Below are positions 17,301 through 28,601 of a DNA stretch of 64,000 bases, one piece after another. The stretch's first letter is position 1. Every line of letters starts with the position of its first letter. The translations under genes and the position numbers were made by a program. The stretch lies in assembly GCA_902774265.1 (NCBI GenBank), contig CACYHR010000001.1:1-64000 (forward strand). The letters run 5' to 3'. The notes beneath the pieces were generated by a model that did not search any database, was not told where the DNA came from, and saw only the letters and a program-made list of their open reading frames with translations. The DNA comes from an uncultured Eubacteriales bacterium (lineage in GTDB: Bacteria; Bacillota; Clostridia; Peptostreptococcales; Anaerovoracaceae).

Positions 17301-18432
17301 TGCGGTAGTCGTATATTCATATACACCGGGTGAAAACAGCTGGAATGAATGCTCTGCAGCAGATGTATCCGAAGAGCATACGCTTTTTGCTGCAGGCGGC
17401 AGAATGATGCTTGCGGGAGTAACCGGAGAGGAGTATTACTACATTGCCGACGATAAGTATCCGACTGTGCGTGAATACGATCCGCAAAGCGGAGCAGGGG
17501 AAGCACTGGGATACTCTCCGTTCAGTGAGGAAAATCCCAAAGCGGCATATGCAGGCGGACGCATATACATTTTCGAAAACGAGTACTGGAACAGAGCGTA
17601 TGTACTCGATAAAAACATGTGTGCTGACAGAGGTAATCTGATCGATCTGCCTGAATTCAGCTTTGGTGAAAACAACAGGCGAGACGAGGAAGATTGTGTA
17701 CTGGCAGAATATGATTATTCTGTAGTGTCATGCGGAGATACTCTTATACTGACCGGACCGGCAGCAAAGTACAGTTCATCGGACACATTTATGCTGAAAA
17801 AAGGCGAAAAAGCATTCAGACCTTGCAGCAGACGCATCTCCGATGCCGAAGTATTCATGCCGGCTGCGGCTGAATTGGACGGCAGACTGTATGTGATTGG
17901 CTCATCGATCTTTGAACCGGACAAGCGTGTATTCAGATCGACTGAGGTCAGCGGCCTGAAACCGATCAAAGAGAGAGTCGTAAAAGGACGTGTATGCAGC
18001 TGCGACGGACAGAAATATATAGTCACTGCGCTGCCTTCAAAAAAATCGCAGGGCGAAGTCGCATTAAAGGAAGCAAAAGATGTTAAGGATGTGACAGTTC
18101 CGGCAGTTGTCAGACTCCCGGACGGCAAGACATACAAGGTTACTTCCGTGAGAAAATCAGCATTCCGCGGACATGCTGCCCGGACTGTAACAATAGGCAA
18201 AAATGTCAGGAAAATAAGCAAAAACGCATTTGAAAACCCAAATGCCGTAAAAATGATAGTACGGACAAAGCACCTTACTAAGAAATCGGTCAAAGGATCT
18301 CTGAAGAGCTCTGCGGTAAAGACTGTTCAGGTCAAAGTCGGAAGTAAAGCGCAGAACAGGAAATACGTCAGGAAATATAAAAAGATATTCACAAAGAAGA
18401 ATGCCGGTAAGAAGGTTACGGTAAAGAGCTGA
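14365..18432 (+). CDS. S8 (subtilisin-like) serine protease, large and multidomain
   Basis: The protein has 1355 aa with a signal peptide and an inhibitor-like propeptide (about residues 40-195, ending VVFAEPNYIKK). The catalytic triad is visible: Asp286 (AVVDMPVD, where subtilases usually have D-T/S-G), His337 (DHGTHVAG) and Ser697 (SGTSMATPAVSG). His and Ser are 360 residues apart, far more than the roughly 157 in subtilisin, because a domain of about 190 residues (about 505-690) is inserted. After the catalytic domain come a TIG/IPT-like segment (about 770-850), Kelch-like repeats (about 900-1190) and a BspA-type leucine-rich and Lys-rich tail (about 1230-1355). It is exported and likely cell-wall associated. 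The ribosome binding site AGAAAGGA is present. Confidence 0.88.
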   Translation: MKSRYRTGKLLALLLALALSAACAVPAVTVESFAYAGSTDSTGSKAASSGGSQWYDSIPEMLAAGEYEEGVVIAGIDMSKAKKADDPSTALEEKKLRSGTEEIMSVDTGNVSEAESEEASGQLFGSWFSRFRSELSSGSDESDQNEGDQNDEEVCITSVRRSGMSTEKILRLLADDDSVVFAEPNYIKKTEPDNGDAEAAAGAAAEHAAKIAEETEGIDVSETEDEDYSAPKNIGEYACDASGLQWSSDENSTLHAANKKTDVSMKVPGWPAGSNMDHEIVTAVVDMPVDFSNPDLKDRAYTFSPELRAKLGCDEHGYNATVGSKDGKLYYFPGADHGTHVAGIIGASWDGKGISGVASDVRFVSVQISNEGYTSLIDILRGYNFIKDAVVNGVPIRIANNSWGLEQTSKALDAAVREAGKYGVLSFFAAGNENVDLNSSVYINGSLADNPYAVVVASTTPAGDLADSSSYGKGVVDLGAPGAGILSCIRPDSSQYIPALTENNKVYENFEDKGAGTPESAAVKVCQVGYINHVDEYGYKEKIPDPDKTIPGTEGIVVSGSKEMGFEGRNVLKIKIDKSKLGGGGGNTLALRMDFGDVSDCGISAGDMLGFSYGGKDELEPVRIVDTASGADPHPELFKSSNRNCWNTYSYLPDEKIDTKNLSFILEIVANTNDEIYLDTFGIGNELQPYGIKSGTSMATPAVSGSAAVIASGHYSELNGMSASDSAQKLADLVRASVRPMGSLKDMTSTGGIIDLSVDAERSNSTEQSGPVIKDISVSGGEVRLTGNNFGDVQGKAAVRKYVSGSNSAVKAEIASWTDSEAVLTLDKDFSGIIEAVLTASNGKKDTIVSFVSKSGNLFEKDHHIGSGTGEPFEFDEPVAADDMDKLGDFETSGILESGGGRLYYMPQVAKVEKVPAYRSLYCYDPGQDAWTACPAYPAWIRDASGAWLDGKLYVKGTLCDVDQSGTIPYIDTEKYNPDAVVVYSYTPGENSWNECSAADVSEEHTLFAAGGRMMLAGVTGEEYYYIADDKYPTVREYDPQSGAGEALGYSPFSEENPKAAYAGGRIYIFENEYWNRAYVLDKNMCADRGNLIDLPEFSFGENNRRDEEDCVLAEYDYSVVSCGDTLILTGPAAKYSSSDTFMLKKGEKAFRPCSRRISDAEVFMPAAAELDGRLYVIGSSIFEPDKRVFRSTEVSGLKPIKERVVKGRVCSCDGQKYIVTALPSKKSQGEVALKEAKDVKDVTVPAVVRLPDGKTYKVTSVRKSAFRGHAARTVTIGKNVRKISKNAFENPNAVKMIVRTKHLTKKSVKGSLKSSAVKTVQVKVGSKAQNRKYVRKYKKIFTKKNAGKKVTVKS

Positions 18433-18449
18433 GCGGCATTATGACAGCA

Positions 18450-18484
18450 GTGTGACATGGACGAAACCGTGTCACACTTTTTTT
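18450..18484 (+). terminator. Strong intrinsic terminator after protease gene
   Basis: GTGTGACA (18450-18457) and TGTCACAC (18470-18477) pair perfectly, followed by seven T residues. Confidence 0.92.
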
Positions 18485-18634
18485 CCATTACCGGCCGGAT
18501 AGTTCATATATACGGATAGTTAGATATGGTATGTCAGACGCAATTCGTGGTACAATGTTAGCAAGTCGTTTCGCGGATGATATGAATTCAAGCAGTCAGT
18601 GCTGAAATGAGCGCAGATCTGGAGACTGAGAGAT

Positions 18635-20269
18635 ATGAGATTAATTAGAAGAATGCGTTCCGATATGAGGACAAATGTGATCGGCGGCCTTAATGTGCTG
18701 CTGCTCCTTTTTTCGATTGTTGTCTGCGTTATCGGTGTCTACAGCATGACTGTTGCTTTCATGGAAGAGTATTCCAATGTCACGCACCATATGGCTGATG
18801 AATCGACGACCTTTGTTAAAGGAGATCATATAGACGATTATCTGGAAGGGAAAAGGATGAATGAATATGCTTTTTCCAAGAAACTGCTCGATACAGCATG
18901 CCATAAGCTGAATGTTTCACTGATATATGTCATCGATGTGGATACCGATGATTACGAAAGCTTCGTTTCGGTCTTTAACTGCGTCAATAACAGCGTTGAC
19001 AATTCCAAATATACTGAATGGAAGATCGGAAGCGTACATGATGTTTCGACTGACGAATACAAAGACATGTACAGAAGACTATATGAAAAGCAAAGCAGAT
19101 TCGAGACTGTTTTCCGTTTGCATCCGGATGATGGATCTCACCCTCACCTCACAACGCTGGTTCCCGTGATGGATAATAATGAAGCGGTTTGTTCCGTTCT
19201 CTGCATTCAGAGACCTTTAAGGGAAATGACTGATGCTTTCAAGCCGTACTTTTCATTCATTATACTGAACGTTGTCATCTCGATGTTGCTGATCAGCTTT
19301 TTAGCGTCAAAATTCCTGACAAACTCAATTCTTTCTCCTGTAGAAAAAGTTTCAAAGGAGGCGTCCCGTTTTGCGAGAGAACATACGAGGGGAGAGCCTC
19401 TCGGCGAAATCAGCAGACATAACGAGATTCTTGAACTTTCACGCTCTATCGATGCAATGGAAGCAGATATGGTGAAATATCTCGATGATATAGTTACCAT
19501 AACTGCTGAGAGGGAGAGAGTAGCTTCGGAGCTGATTATAGCGGCTGAGATACAGAACGATGCATTGCCGGACACATTCCCGGCATTCCCTGACAGGAAG
19601 GAATTTGATATTTATGCATCGATGGATCCGGCCAGAGAGGTCGGAGGTGATTTTTACAATTTCTTCTTGATCGATCCCGATCATCTGGCTCTCGTAATGG
19701 CAGATGTGTCCGGCAAGGGTATACCGGGTGCTCTGTTTATGATGGAATCCAACCTGGTAATAAAAGGAAGGATGGAGCCGGGAGATAAACCTTCGGAGAT
19801 ACTGGCAGAGACAAACGACTACCTGAGCAAAAACAATCGTGCGGATATGTTCGTTACAGTATGGCTGGGGATTCTGGAGATTTCCACAGGACATCTGTAT
19901 TACGCAAATGCAGGTCATGAATACCCTGCAATCTGCCGCAAAGGCGGCGAATTTGAACTTATGATAGATAAGCATGATTTTGTACTCGGCGGCATGGAGG
20001 GAATGAAATACACGGATCATGAACTGTATCTGCGTAAAGGAGACAAGCTGTTCTTATATACGGACGGCGTGCCTGAAGCAACCGACAAAGACAATAAAAT
20101 GTTCGGAACGGACAGAATGCTCGACGCGCTCAACAGCGATCCTGAGGCAGATCCTGAGCAGATACTCGAAAATGTTCGCAGTCATGTAGACGGCTTTGTC
20201 AAAGATGCAGAGCAGTTCGACGATCTGACTATGCTTTGCATACGATACAATGGTCCGGACGCACAATAA
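18635..20269 (+). CDS. Membrane PP2C/RsbU-type serine phosphatase
   Basis: The protein has 544 aa. Two membrane segments (about residues 18-42 and 208-230) flank an extracellular sensor domain. A HAMP-like linker follows (about 228-300), then a SpoIIE/RsbU phosphatase domain (about 305-540) with the metal-binding signatures EVGGDFYNFF, MADVSGKGIPGAL, NAGHEYPAI, YTDGVPEATD and FDDLTMLCIRY. Such enzymes dephosphorylate anti-sigma-factor antagonists in partner-switching control. No anti-sigma factor or antagonist is encoded next to it. The 3' end lies 73 nt before the likely start of the hybrid kinase, so the two are probably co-transcribed. Confidence 0.9.
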   Translation: MRLIRRMRSDMRTNVIGGLNVLLLLFSIVVCVIGVYSMTVAFMEEYSNVTHHMADESTTFVKGDHIDDYLEGKRMNEYAFSKKLLDTACHKLNVSLIYVIDVDTDDYESFVSVFNCVNNSVDNSKYTEWKIGSVHDVSTDEYKDMYRRLYEKQSRFETVFRLHPDDGSHPHLTTLVPVMDNNEAVCSVLCIQRPLREMTDAFKPYFSFIILNVVISMLLISFLASKFLTNSILSPVEKVSKEASRFAREHTRGEPLGEISRHNEILELSRSIDAMEADMVKYLDDIVTITAERERVASELIIAAEIQNDALPDTFPAFPDRKEFDIYASMDPAREVGGDFYNFFLIDPDHLALVMADVSGKGIPGALFMMESNLVIKGRMEPGDKPSEILAETNDYLSKNNRADMFVTVWLGILEISTGHLYYANAGHEYPAICRKGGEFELMIDKHDFVLGGMEGMKYTDHELYLRKGDKLFLYTDGVPEATDKDNKMFGTDRMLDALNSDPEADPEQILENVRSHVDGFVKDAEQFDDLTMLCIRYNGPDAQ

Positions 20270-20342
20270 AAAAATAAAACATGGAGACAGGGGGACCGGC
20301 GGCATACTCCTGTCTTCTGTCATGTTGAAGGCGGAACAGATT

Positions 20343-23420
<3,078 letters not shown>

Positions 23421-23452
23421 TTTTACGGAAACAGCCGGAAATAAAAAAGAAG

Positions 23453-23489
23453 CGGCGCATCTGCATGAAAAGATCATGCGAATGCGCCG
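23453..23489 (-). terminator. Terminator of the ROK gene (reads leftward)
   Basis: CGGCGCAT...ATGCGCCG with an inner GCATG/CATGC forms a strong hairpin starting 8 nt after the ROK stop. On the minus strand it is followed by CTTCTTTTTTATT. On the plus strand no T-run follows, so it mainly serves the leftward gene. Confidence 0.8.
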
Positions 23490-23496
23490 GTGTCTG

Positions 23497-24657
23497 TTAT
23501 TGCTGCTCGCTGCGTTCCGGCCGCAGATTATCCGGATTGTCGAGAAATTCCTTAATGTATGGAAGTGCCGCGCCGATATTTATATTGTGCGACGGCATTT
23601 TGCTTATCTTAATGTAACCGTCCTCTTCTTCAAACGGGCATATCCTGCGGATATTATCATATAAAATTTTTATATCCTCTTCGGTAAAGTACGGCGCCAG
23701 ATGGCCTCCGAGTATGTAATCTATATCGTTGACAAGATGTATGCCGTCTATCATGATGGCAAGATTTTTGAGATATTCCTGCCATTTTGCCTTTTCGGGT
23801 TCGCTGCCGCTTCGCACGGCATCAAAGAATTCATCGGCTTCTCTGCCGTCGAGGAGAGCCTTCATCGAAAGGACGGTCTCAAAACAGCCTTTCTTGCCGC
23901 AGTAGCATTGTTTGCCGTTCGGATCTATCTGTATGTGCTCGAATGTAGCAGAATGTCCGCTTCTCCCCCTGAAAACATTGCGGTTTACTATCATAGCGCC
24001 TCCGAGATGTTCGCTCATTGACAGATAAACTGCACTGTTAAGCTCAGGTGACGCCCACAGCTCTGAGAGAGCGGCGCCCTCAGGATCGTGTATAAATGTG
24101 CAGCGGTAATTCAGATGTTCGGTAAATTTATCGATAGTGACTCCCGTACAGTTCATGATCTTGCCGTATATTATGGTGTTTCCGTCCGGAGATACAAGGC
24201 CCTGCATGGCGATACCGACGCCGAGTATGCGTTCATCGGAAACATCAAGCGAATCGATCACTTCTTTGATGCAGCTGCATGCTTTACTGTAATACTCATC
24301 TGTGTTTATAAAAGTCTCATTCCATACTGTCCGGCTCAGCTTACGGCCGTAGAGATCTACAGGAATCACCTTGATGTGATGCCCGGTCAGCTCGACGCCA
24401 ATAGCGATGCGGTAATCGGCCGCAATAGAATAGGCAGCGGCCTTGCGCCCGATCTGATCTGAATCCTGCTGACCATCCTTGAAGATCAGCCCGTCTTCTT
24501 CCAGCTCCGCTACATTTGTCGCAATAGTAGGTCTGCTCAGCCTCAGAGCAGCCGCTATATCGTTCTGTGAAACCTTACCGTGTTTATATATGTAATCGTA
24601 TATCTGCTTGCGATTGTTATTTTTGATCTCTACAGGGGTTATTTTTTTTCTGGCCAT
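23497..24657 (-). CDS. ROK-family transcriptional repressor
   Basis: The protein has 386 aa. An N-terminal winged helix (about residues 15-70: RKQIYDYIYKHGKVSQNDI, LSRPTIATNVAELEEDGLI) is fused to a ROK/NagC-XylR sugar-kinase-like domain with the zinc motif CYCGKKGCFE and EHLGGAMIVN. The ATP-binding glycine pattern of true kinases is degenerate, as usual for regulators. It is divergent from the sugar/polyol operon at 25014 and most likely represses it until a sugar or polyol derivative binds. The intergenic palindromes at 24860-24949 are the expected operators. The ATG start is preceded by a weak ribosome binding site. Confidence 0.9.
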   Translation of the reverse strand: MARKKITPVEIKNNNRKQIYDYIYKHGKVSQNDIAAALRLSRPTIATNVAELEEDGLIFKDGQQDSDQIGRKAAAYSIAADYRIAIGVELTGHHIKVIPVDLYGRKLSRTVWNETFINTDEYYSKACSCIKEVIDSLDVSDERILGVGIAMQGLVSPDGNTIIYGKIMNCTGVTIDKFTEHLNYRCTFIHDPEGAALSELWASPELNSAVYLSMSEHLGGAMIVNRNVFRGRSGHSATFEHIQIDPNGKQCYCGKKGCFETVLSMKALLDGREADEFFDAVRSGSEPEKAKWQEYLKNLAIMIDGIHLVNDIDYILGGHLAPYFTEEDIKILYDNIRRICPFEEEDGYIKISKMPSHNINIGAALPYIKEFLDNPDNLRPERSEQQ

Positions 24658-24859
24658 TTTTCTTTACCGATCCTGATTTGATTACTGCATTGATTGAGAG
24701 TAAACGCCCCGCAGCCGCGGCTTATGCCGGCCGGTCTGTCCGGCTGTTTTACGATGCCCGCAACGATCATTTGAGCTTGCCGGAGCTTTACTCATTTTGC
24801 TCCCGGTTGAACACCCATGATTGAACAGGAATTAGAGATATTATACGCTATTTGAGAAA

Positions 24860-24882
24860 TTTTGCAAAATGATTTTACAAAA
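24860..24882. promoter_or_regulatory. Upstream operator-like sites
   Basis: The self-complementary TTTTGCAAAA (24860-24869) is followed after 3 nt by TTTTACAAAA (24873-24882). They share the core of the palindrome over the downstream start site and lie in the divergent interval between the ROK gene and its presumed target operon. The remainder of 24658-25013 shows no gene. Confidence 0.6.
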
Positions 24883-24896
24883 TTTCGTTTTTTCTA

Positions 24897-24925
24897 TTGA
24901 CAAATACTATAGTAATACGCATTAT
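24897..24925 (+). promoter_or_regulatory. Sigma-A promoter of the polyol operon
   Basis: TTGACA (24897-24902), 17 nt, CATTAT (24920-24925). The -35 is consensus and the -10 matches four of six positions. It lies about 90 nt before the SDR start. Confidence 0.7.
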
Positions 24926-24928
24926 TAA

Positions 24929-24949
24929 TTTGTAAATACATTTTACAAA
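24929..24949. promoter_or_regulatory. ROK operator over the transcription start
   Basis: TTTGTAAA (24929-24936) and TTTACAAA (24942-24949) form a perfect 8-bp inverted repeat with a 5-nt spacer, directly downstream of the -10 box. Binding here would block initiation. ROK repressors are known to use AT-rich palindromes of this kind; the link to this repressor is inference. Confidence 0.72.
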
Positions 24950-25013
24950 ATTATTTACAAAAATCAATTATAATAATGAAGTTTAACAAAGCGATTAAGC
25001 AAAGGAGCCGGAC

Positions 25014-25790
25014 ATGGGTATCGTAGAAAGAATGAGACTCGATGGAAAAAAGGGTTTTGTAACAGGCGCAGCAAGAGGGATAGGTAAGTGCACAGCAATG
25101 GCATTTGCCGAAGCTGGAGCAGACGTAGCTATCGTAGATATGGATCTTGAGACAGCAGAGCAGACAGCTGCAGAGATCGCTGAAGCAACAGGACGCAGAA
25201 CCATAGCAATCAAGTGCGATGTAACTGATGAGGCACAGGTTCAGGCTATGGTCGATGAGGTCGTAAAAGAACTGGGCGGACTCGATTTCTGTCACGCCAA
25301 CGCAGGCATCTGCATCAACGCAGCTGCAGACGAGATGACTTATGCACAGTGGAAAAAGAACATTGACGTAAACCTCAACAGCGTATTCCTTACAGACACT
25401 ATCGCAGGCAAATACATGCTGGCAAACGGCGGCGGATCGATCATCAACACCGCATCAATGTCAGCTCACATCGTAAACGTGCCGCAGCCACAGTGCGCAT
25501 ACAACGCATCCAAGGCAGGCGTTATCCAGCTGACAAAATCTCTCGCAATCGAATGGGCAAAGAGAGGCGTCAGAGTAAACAGCATCAGCCCTGGATACAT
25601 CGGCACAGACCTTACACTTTCATCGCCGACACTGCAGCCGCTGATCGAACAGTGGAACGCAATGGCACCGACCGGAAGACTCGGCAAGCCGGAAGAACTC
25701 GAGTCGATCTGCGTATACCTCGCAGGTGATACATCAACATTTACCACCGGAGCAGACTTCACAATAGACGGAGCATTCACCTGCTTCTGA
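25014..25790 (+). CDS. SDR-family dehydrogenase (polyol/sugar type)
   Basis: The protein has 258 aa. It is a classical short-chain dehydrogenase: TGAARGIG (17-24) for the nucleotide, VDMDL placing an acidic residue that favours NAD, NAG, catalytic Ser148 or Ser150, and Tyr163-x3-Lys167 (YNASK). The closest general type is the arabinitol/sorbitol/xylitol dehydrogenase group. It leads an operon with an ABC uptake system, an FGGY kinase and two more polyol dehydrogenases, so it probably oxidises the imported polyol or its product to a ketose. AAAGGAG precedes the ATG. Confidence 0.88.
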   Translation: MGIVERMRLDGKKGFVTGAARGIGKCTAMAFAEAGADVAIVDMDLETAEQTAAEIAEATGRRTIAIKCDVTDEAQVQAMVDEVVKELGGLDFCHANAGICINAAADEMTYAQWKKNIDVNLNSVFLTDTIAGKYMLANGGGSIINTASMSAHIVNVPQPQCAYNASKAGVIQLTKSLAIEWAKRGVRVNSISPGYIGTDLTLSSPTLQPLIEQWNAMAPTGRLGKPEELESICVYLAGDTSTFTTGADFTIDGAFTCF

Positions 25791-25899
25791 TACCGGAGCT
25801 TCCCGAAAGGCGAAACATCTTTCACAGCTAATCGCCGCTCCGAAGAGCGTTGATTAAATAAAACCCCCTATATTTCCAGATTATGAAAGGAGACATCAA

Positions 25900-26985
25900 A
25901 TGAAAAAGCGTATACTTGCGATTCTGTGCATTTCAGCACTGATGCTCACACTGTTTACAGGCTGCGTAAACAAGGGTGATGAAGGTTCTTCAGACAGCGG
26001 TGAGACAACTGAAGCAACTGAAACTACAGACACAGCTGAAGCTGAAGGTATCCAGGCAAGTCCTGAATTCTACTCAAAGGCAGATCTGTCCGTACTCAAG
26101 GGCAAGAAGATCGGTATCACTATTCAGTCACTCCAGAATGCTTACTGGGCAGGCGTTATGACAGCCCTTCAGGAGGTTCTCGAAGAGAACGGCGCAAACG
26201 TAACTATCGTAGCATGTGACGACAGCTCGGCTACACAGATCGGACAGATCGAGAACTTCGTTTCTTCAAAGTGCGATCTCATCATGGTACACCCATCCGA
26301 TGCAGCAGCTGTAGAGGATACATGTAAGGAAGCACGCGATGCAGGAATCAAGGTAATGTGCTGTGATGACCCTATGAAAAACACAGACGGCAACTGGGTA
26401 CTCAACAACACTGACCTCGGTATCGCCATCGGCGAGCTCTGCGGAGACTTCATCAACGAAAACTATGACGAAAACAACAAGGCTCAGGTAACAGTTATCG
26501 GATATCCTCAGACAACCATCCTCCTCGAGAGAGAAGAGGGAATCATGCAGGGTCTTGAGAACGTAGCAAGCGGCAAATACGAAGTCGTAGCTAACCAGGC
26601 AGCTATCGACGCCAACGCTGCACAGACAGCTATGGAGACCATCCTCCAGAAGAACCCTGACTGCAAGGTCGTTACAGGAATCGGCGCAGGCGCTATGATC
26701 GGTGCTGACGAAGCTCTCCAGATCCACACAGGCGGAAACATCCCTGAAGACATGGGCGTATTCACAACAGACGTAACAAAGCAGCAGCTTGAGCAGCTCG
26801 CAGACAAGACATATCCTGCTAAGGGAATCATCGGATTCGAGGGTTCTGACGAAGACACAGCAGCATCATGTGCAGCTATGTTCGCATTCATCCTCTCAGA
26901 TCAGCTTGAACAGCAGAACGTATTCCGCGGATTCGCACCAATCACAGCAGATAACGTTGCAGAAATCAGCGCAGGTATGAAATAA
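25900..26985 (+). CDS. Sugar ABC transporter substrate-binding lipoprotein
   Basis: The protein has 361 aa. A lipoprotein signal (KKRILAILCISALMLTLFTGC, Cys22) is followed by a Thr/Glu-rich linker and a periplasmic-binding-protein type I fold of the ribose/xylose family: GKKIGITIQSLQNAYWAGV, DLIMVHPSDAAAVEDTC, GVFTTDVTKQQL. It would sit on the outer membrane face and deliver the substrate to the permease. Codon use is notably even, as in highly expressed genes. A GC-rich hairpin between this gene and the ATPase probably raises the relative amount of this mRNA segment. Confidence 0.92.
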   Translation: MKKRILAILCISALMLTLFTGCVNKGDEGSSDSGETTEATETTDTAEAEGIQASPEFYSKADLSVLKGKKIGITIQSLQNAYWAGVMTALQEVLEENGANVTIVACDDSSATQIGQIENFVSSKCDLIMVHPSDAAAVEDTCKEARDAGIKVMCCDDPMKNTDGNWVLNNTDLGIAIGELCGDFINENYDENNKAQVTVIGYPQTTILLEREEGIMQGLENVASGKYEVVANQAAIDANAAQTAMETILQKNPDCKVVTGIGAGAMIGADEALQIHTGGNIPEDMGVFTTDVTKQQLEQLADKTYPAKGIIGFEGSDEDTAASCAAMFAFILSDQLEQQNVFRGFAPITADNVAEISAGMK

Positions 26986-27016
26986 AATAAACCATTTTCT
27001 TCCTATCCAAACCATA

Positions 27017-27046
27017 GAGAACAGCCCCCCTCGCGGGGGCGTTCTC
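27017..27046 (+). promoter_or_regulatory. Intercistronic hairpin between binding protein and ATPase
   Basis: GAGAAC-A-GCCCCC pairs with GGGGGC-GTTCTC around a short loop. There is no T-run after it, so it is more likely an mRNA-stabilising or partial-attenuation element that keeps the binding protein in excess over the membrane components. Confidence 0.7.
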
Positions 27047-27070
27047 GCAGCAATCAACGGAGGTAATTGT

Positions 27071-28600
27071 ATGAGTGAAGATTATGTTCTGGAACTTGAA
27101 CATATCCGGAAAGAATATCCCGGCGTAGTTGCGCTCAAAGACGTAACTCTGCAGCTCAGGAGAGGTGAGGTGCTGGGCCTTATAGGTGAGAATGGCGCGG
27201 GCAAATCGACTCTTATCAAATGCTGCTCCGGCGCTGTAATACCTACATCCGGAAAAATCAGGATCAACGGCAAAGAGTTTGACCGTATGACACCGCAGCT
27301 CGCTGCAGAGAACGGTATCGCAATCATTTATCAGGAATTCAATAACGTAGGAGAACTGTCCGCAGCAGAGAATCTCTTCCTCGGAAGACCGATCCGTAAA
27401 GGAATGGTAATAGACAGGAAGGCAATGGAAGAGGAGGCTGCAAAGGCCTTCGCACAGCTGCAGATCAAAATAGATCCGAGAGAACTGGTCAAGAATCTCT
27501 CTGTAGGATATCAGCAGATGATAGAGATCGCAAAGGCCATACAGCAGAACGCGCAGGTACTTATCATGGATGAGCCGAGTGCGCCGCTGACTACCAACGA
27601 AGTAGAGAACATGTTCAAGGTAGTGGAGCTGCTGCGTGAAAAAGGCGTATCTATCATTTATATTTCGCACAGACTTGAAGAGATATTCAGGCTGTCAGAC
27701 CGCATCGAGGTCATCAGAGACGGTGAATACGTCGACACTCTTATCACTCCTAAGGCGACAGTCGATCAGCTGATAAGGATGATGGTAGGAAGAGAGATGA
27801 CACAGCAGTTCCCTCCAAGGAAACCATGCATAGATACGAGCAAGGTCGTACTCGAGCTTCAGAATGTATATGGCAACGGTGACGAGGATATGAGCCTCAA
27901 GATCCATGCCGGTGAAGTGCTCGGACTCGGTGGACTGGTCGGAGCCGGACGTACCGAGCTTGCGGAGGTAATCTTCGGAGCCAAGGCCAAGACGGCGGGA
28001 AAAATCTTCCTGAACGGACAGGAGATCAATCCTAAATCGCCTAGAGAAGCTATCGATCTCGGTATCGCTCTGGTACCGGAGGACCGTAAGCGTCACGGCG
28101 CTCTGCTGACCAACTCTATCAAGAACAACATCAATATGCCGATATATGAGCGTATTTCCAAAGCGAGTGTAATCGACGGCAAGACAGAGATGGCTACTGC
28201 CGAAAAATACCGTGAAGAGATACAGATCAAATGTCCGGGAGTCCATCAGCTGGTCAAGAACCTTTCCGGCGGAAACCAGCAAAAGGTTATACTCGGCAAA
28301 TGGCTGGCGGCTGATTCTCAGCTGATCATATTCGACGAGCCGACAAGAGGTATAGACGTCGGCGCCAAGTTTGAGATATACAAACTGATCAACGATCTGG
28401 TCGAATCAGGAAGAAGTGTTCTGATGATCTCATCCGAGATGGAGGAACTGATAGGAATGTCCGACCGCATCATCGTTCTTGCCGAACATCAGATGACGGG
28501 AGAATTACAGAAGGAAGAGTTCAACGCAGATACTATCATGACTCTTGCTTCGGCTATAGTGGACCAGGCAGATAACTCAGGCGATAAGGAGGCATCCTGA
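27071..28600 (+). CDS. Sugar ABC transporter ATP-binding protein (RbsA/XylG/MglA type)
   Basis: The protein has 509 aa with two fused ATPase domains. The first has GENGAGKST, LSVGYQQM and LIMDEPSAPLTTNE. The second has the degenerate Walker A usual for this class (GLVGAGRTEL), LSGGNQQKV and IIFDEPTRGIDVGAK. It energises uptake with the permease at 28602. AACGGAGGTAATTGT gives a good ribosome binding site. The Ala in SAPLTT replaces the more common S in PTSSLT, a minor change. Confidence 0.95.
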   Translation: MSEDYVLELEHIRKEYPGVVALKDVTLQLRRGEVLGLIGENGAGKSTLIKCCSGAVIPTSGKIRINGKEFDRMTPQLAAENGIAIIYQEFNNVGELSAAENLFLGRPIRKGMVIDRKAMEEEAAKAFAQLQIKIDPRELVKNLSVGYQQMIEIAKAIQQNAQVLIMDEPSAPLTTNEVENMFKVVELLREKGVSIIYISHRLEEIFRLSDRIEVIRDGEYVDTLITPKATVDQLIRMMVGREMTQQFPPRKPCIDTSKVVLELQNVYGNGDEDMSLKIHAGEVLGLGGLVGAGRTELAEVIFGAKAKTAGKIFLNGQEINPKSPREAIDLGIALVPEDRKRHGALLTNSIKNNINMPIYERISKASVIDGKTEMATAEKYREEIQIKCPGVHQLVKNLSGGNQQKVILGKWLAADSQLIIFDEPTRGIDVGAKFEIYKLINDLVESGRSVLMISSEMEELIGMSDRIIVLAEHQMTGELQKEEFNADTIMTLASAIVDQADNSGDKEAS

Positions 28601-28601
28601 T

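Noticed and set aside
20250-20342. N-terminal extension of the hybrid kinase
   Set aside because: It overlaps the phosphatase gene end, lacks a ribosome binding site and would place polar residues before the signal anchor.
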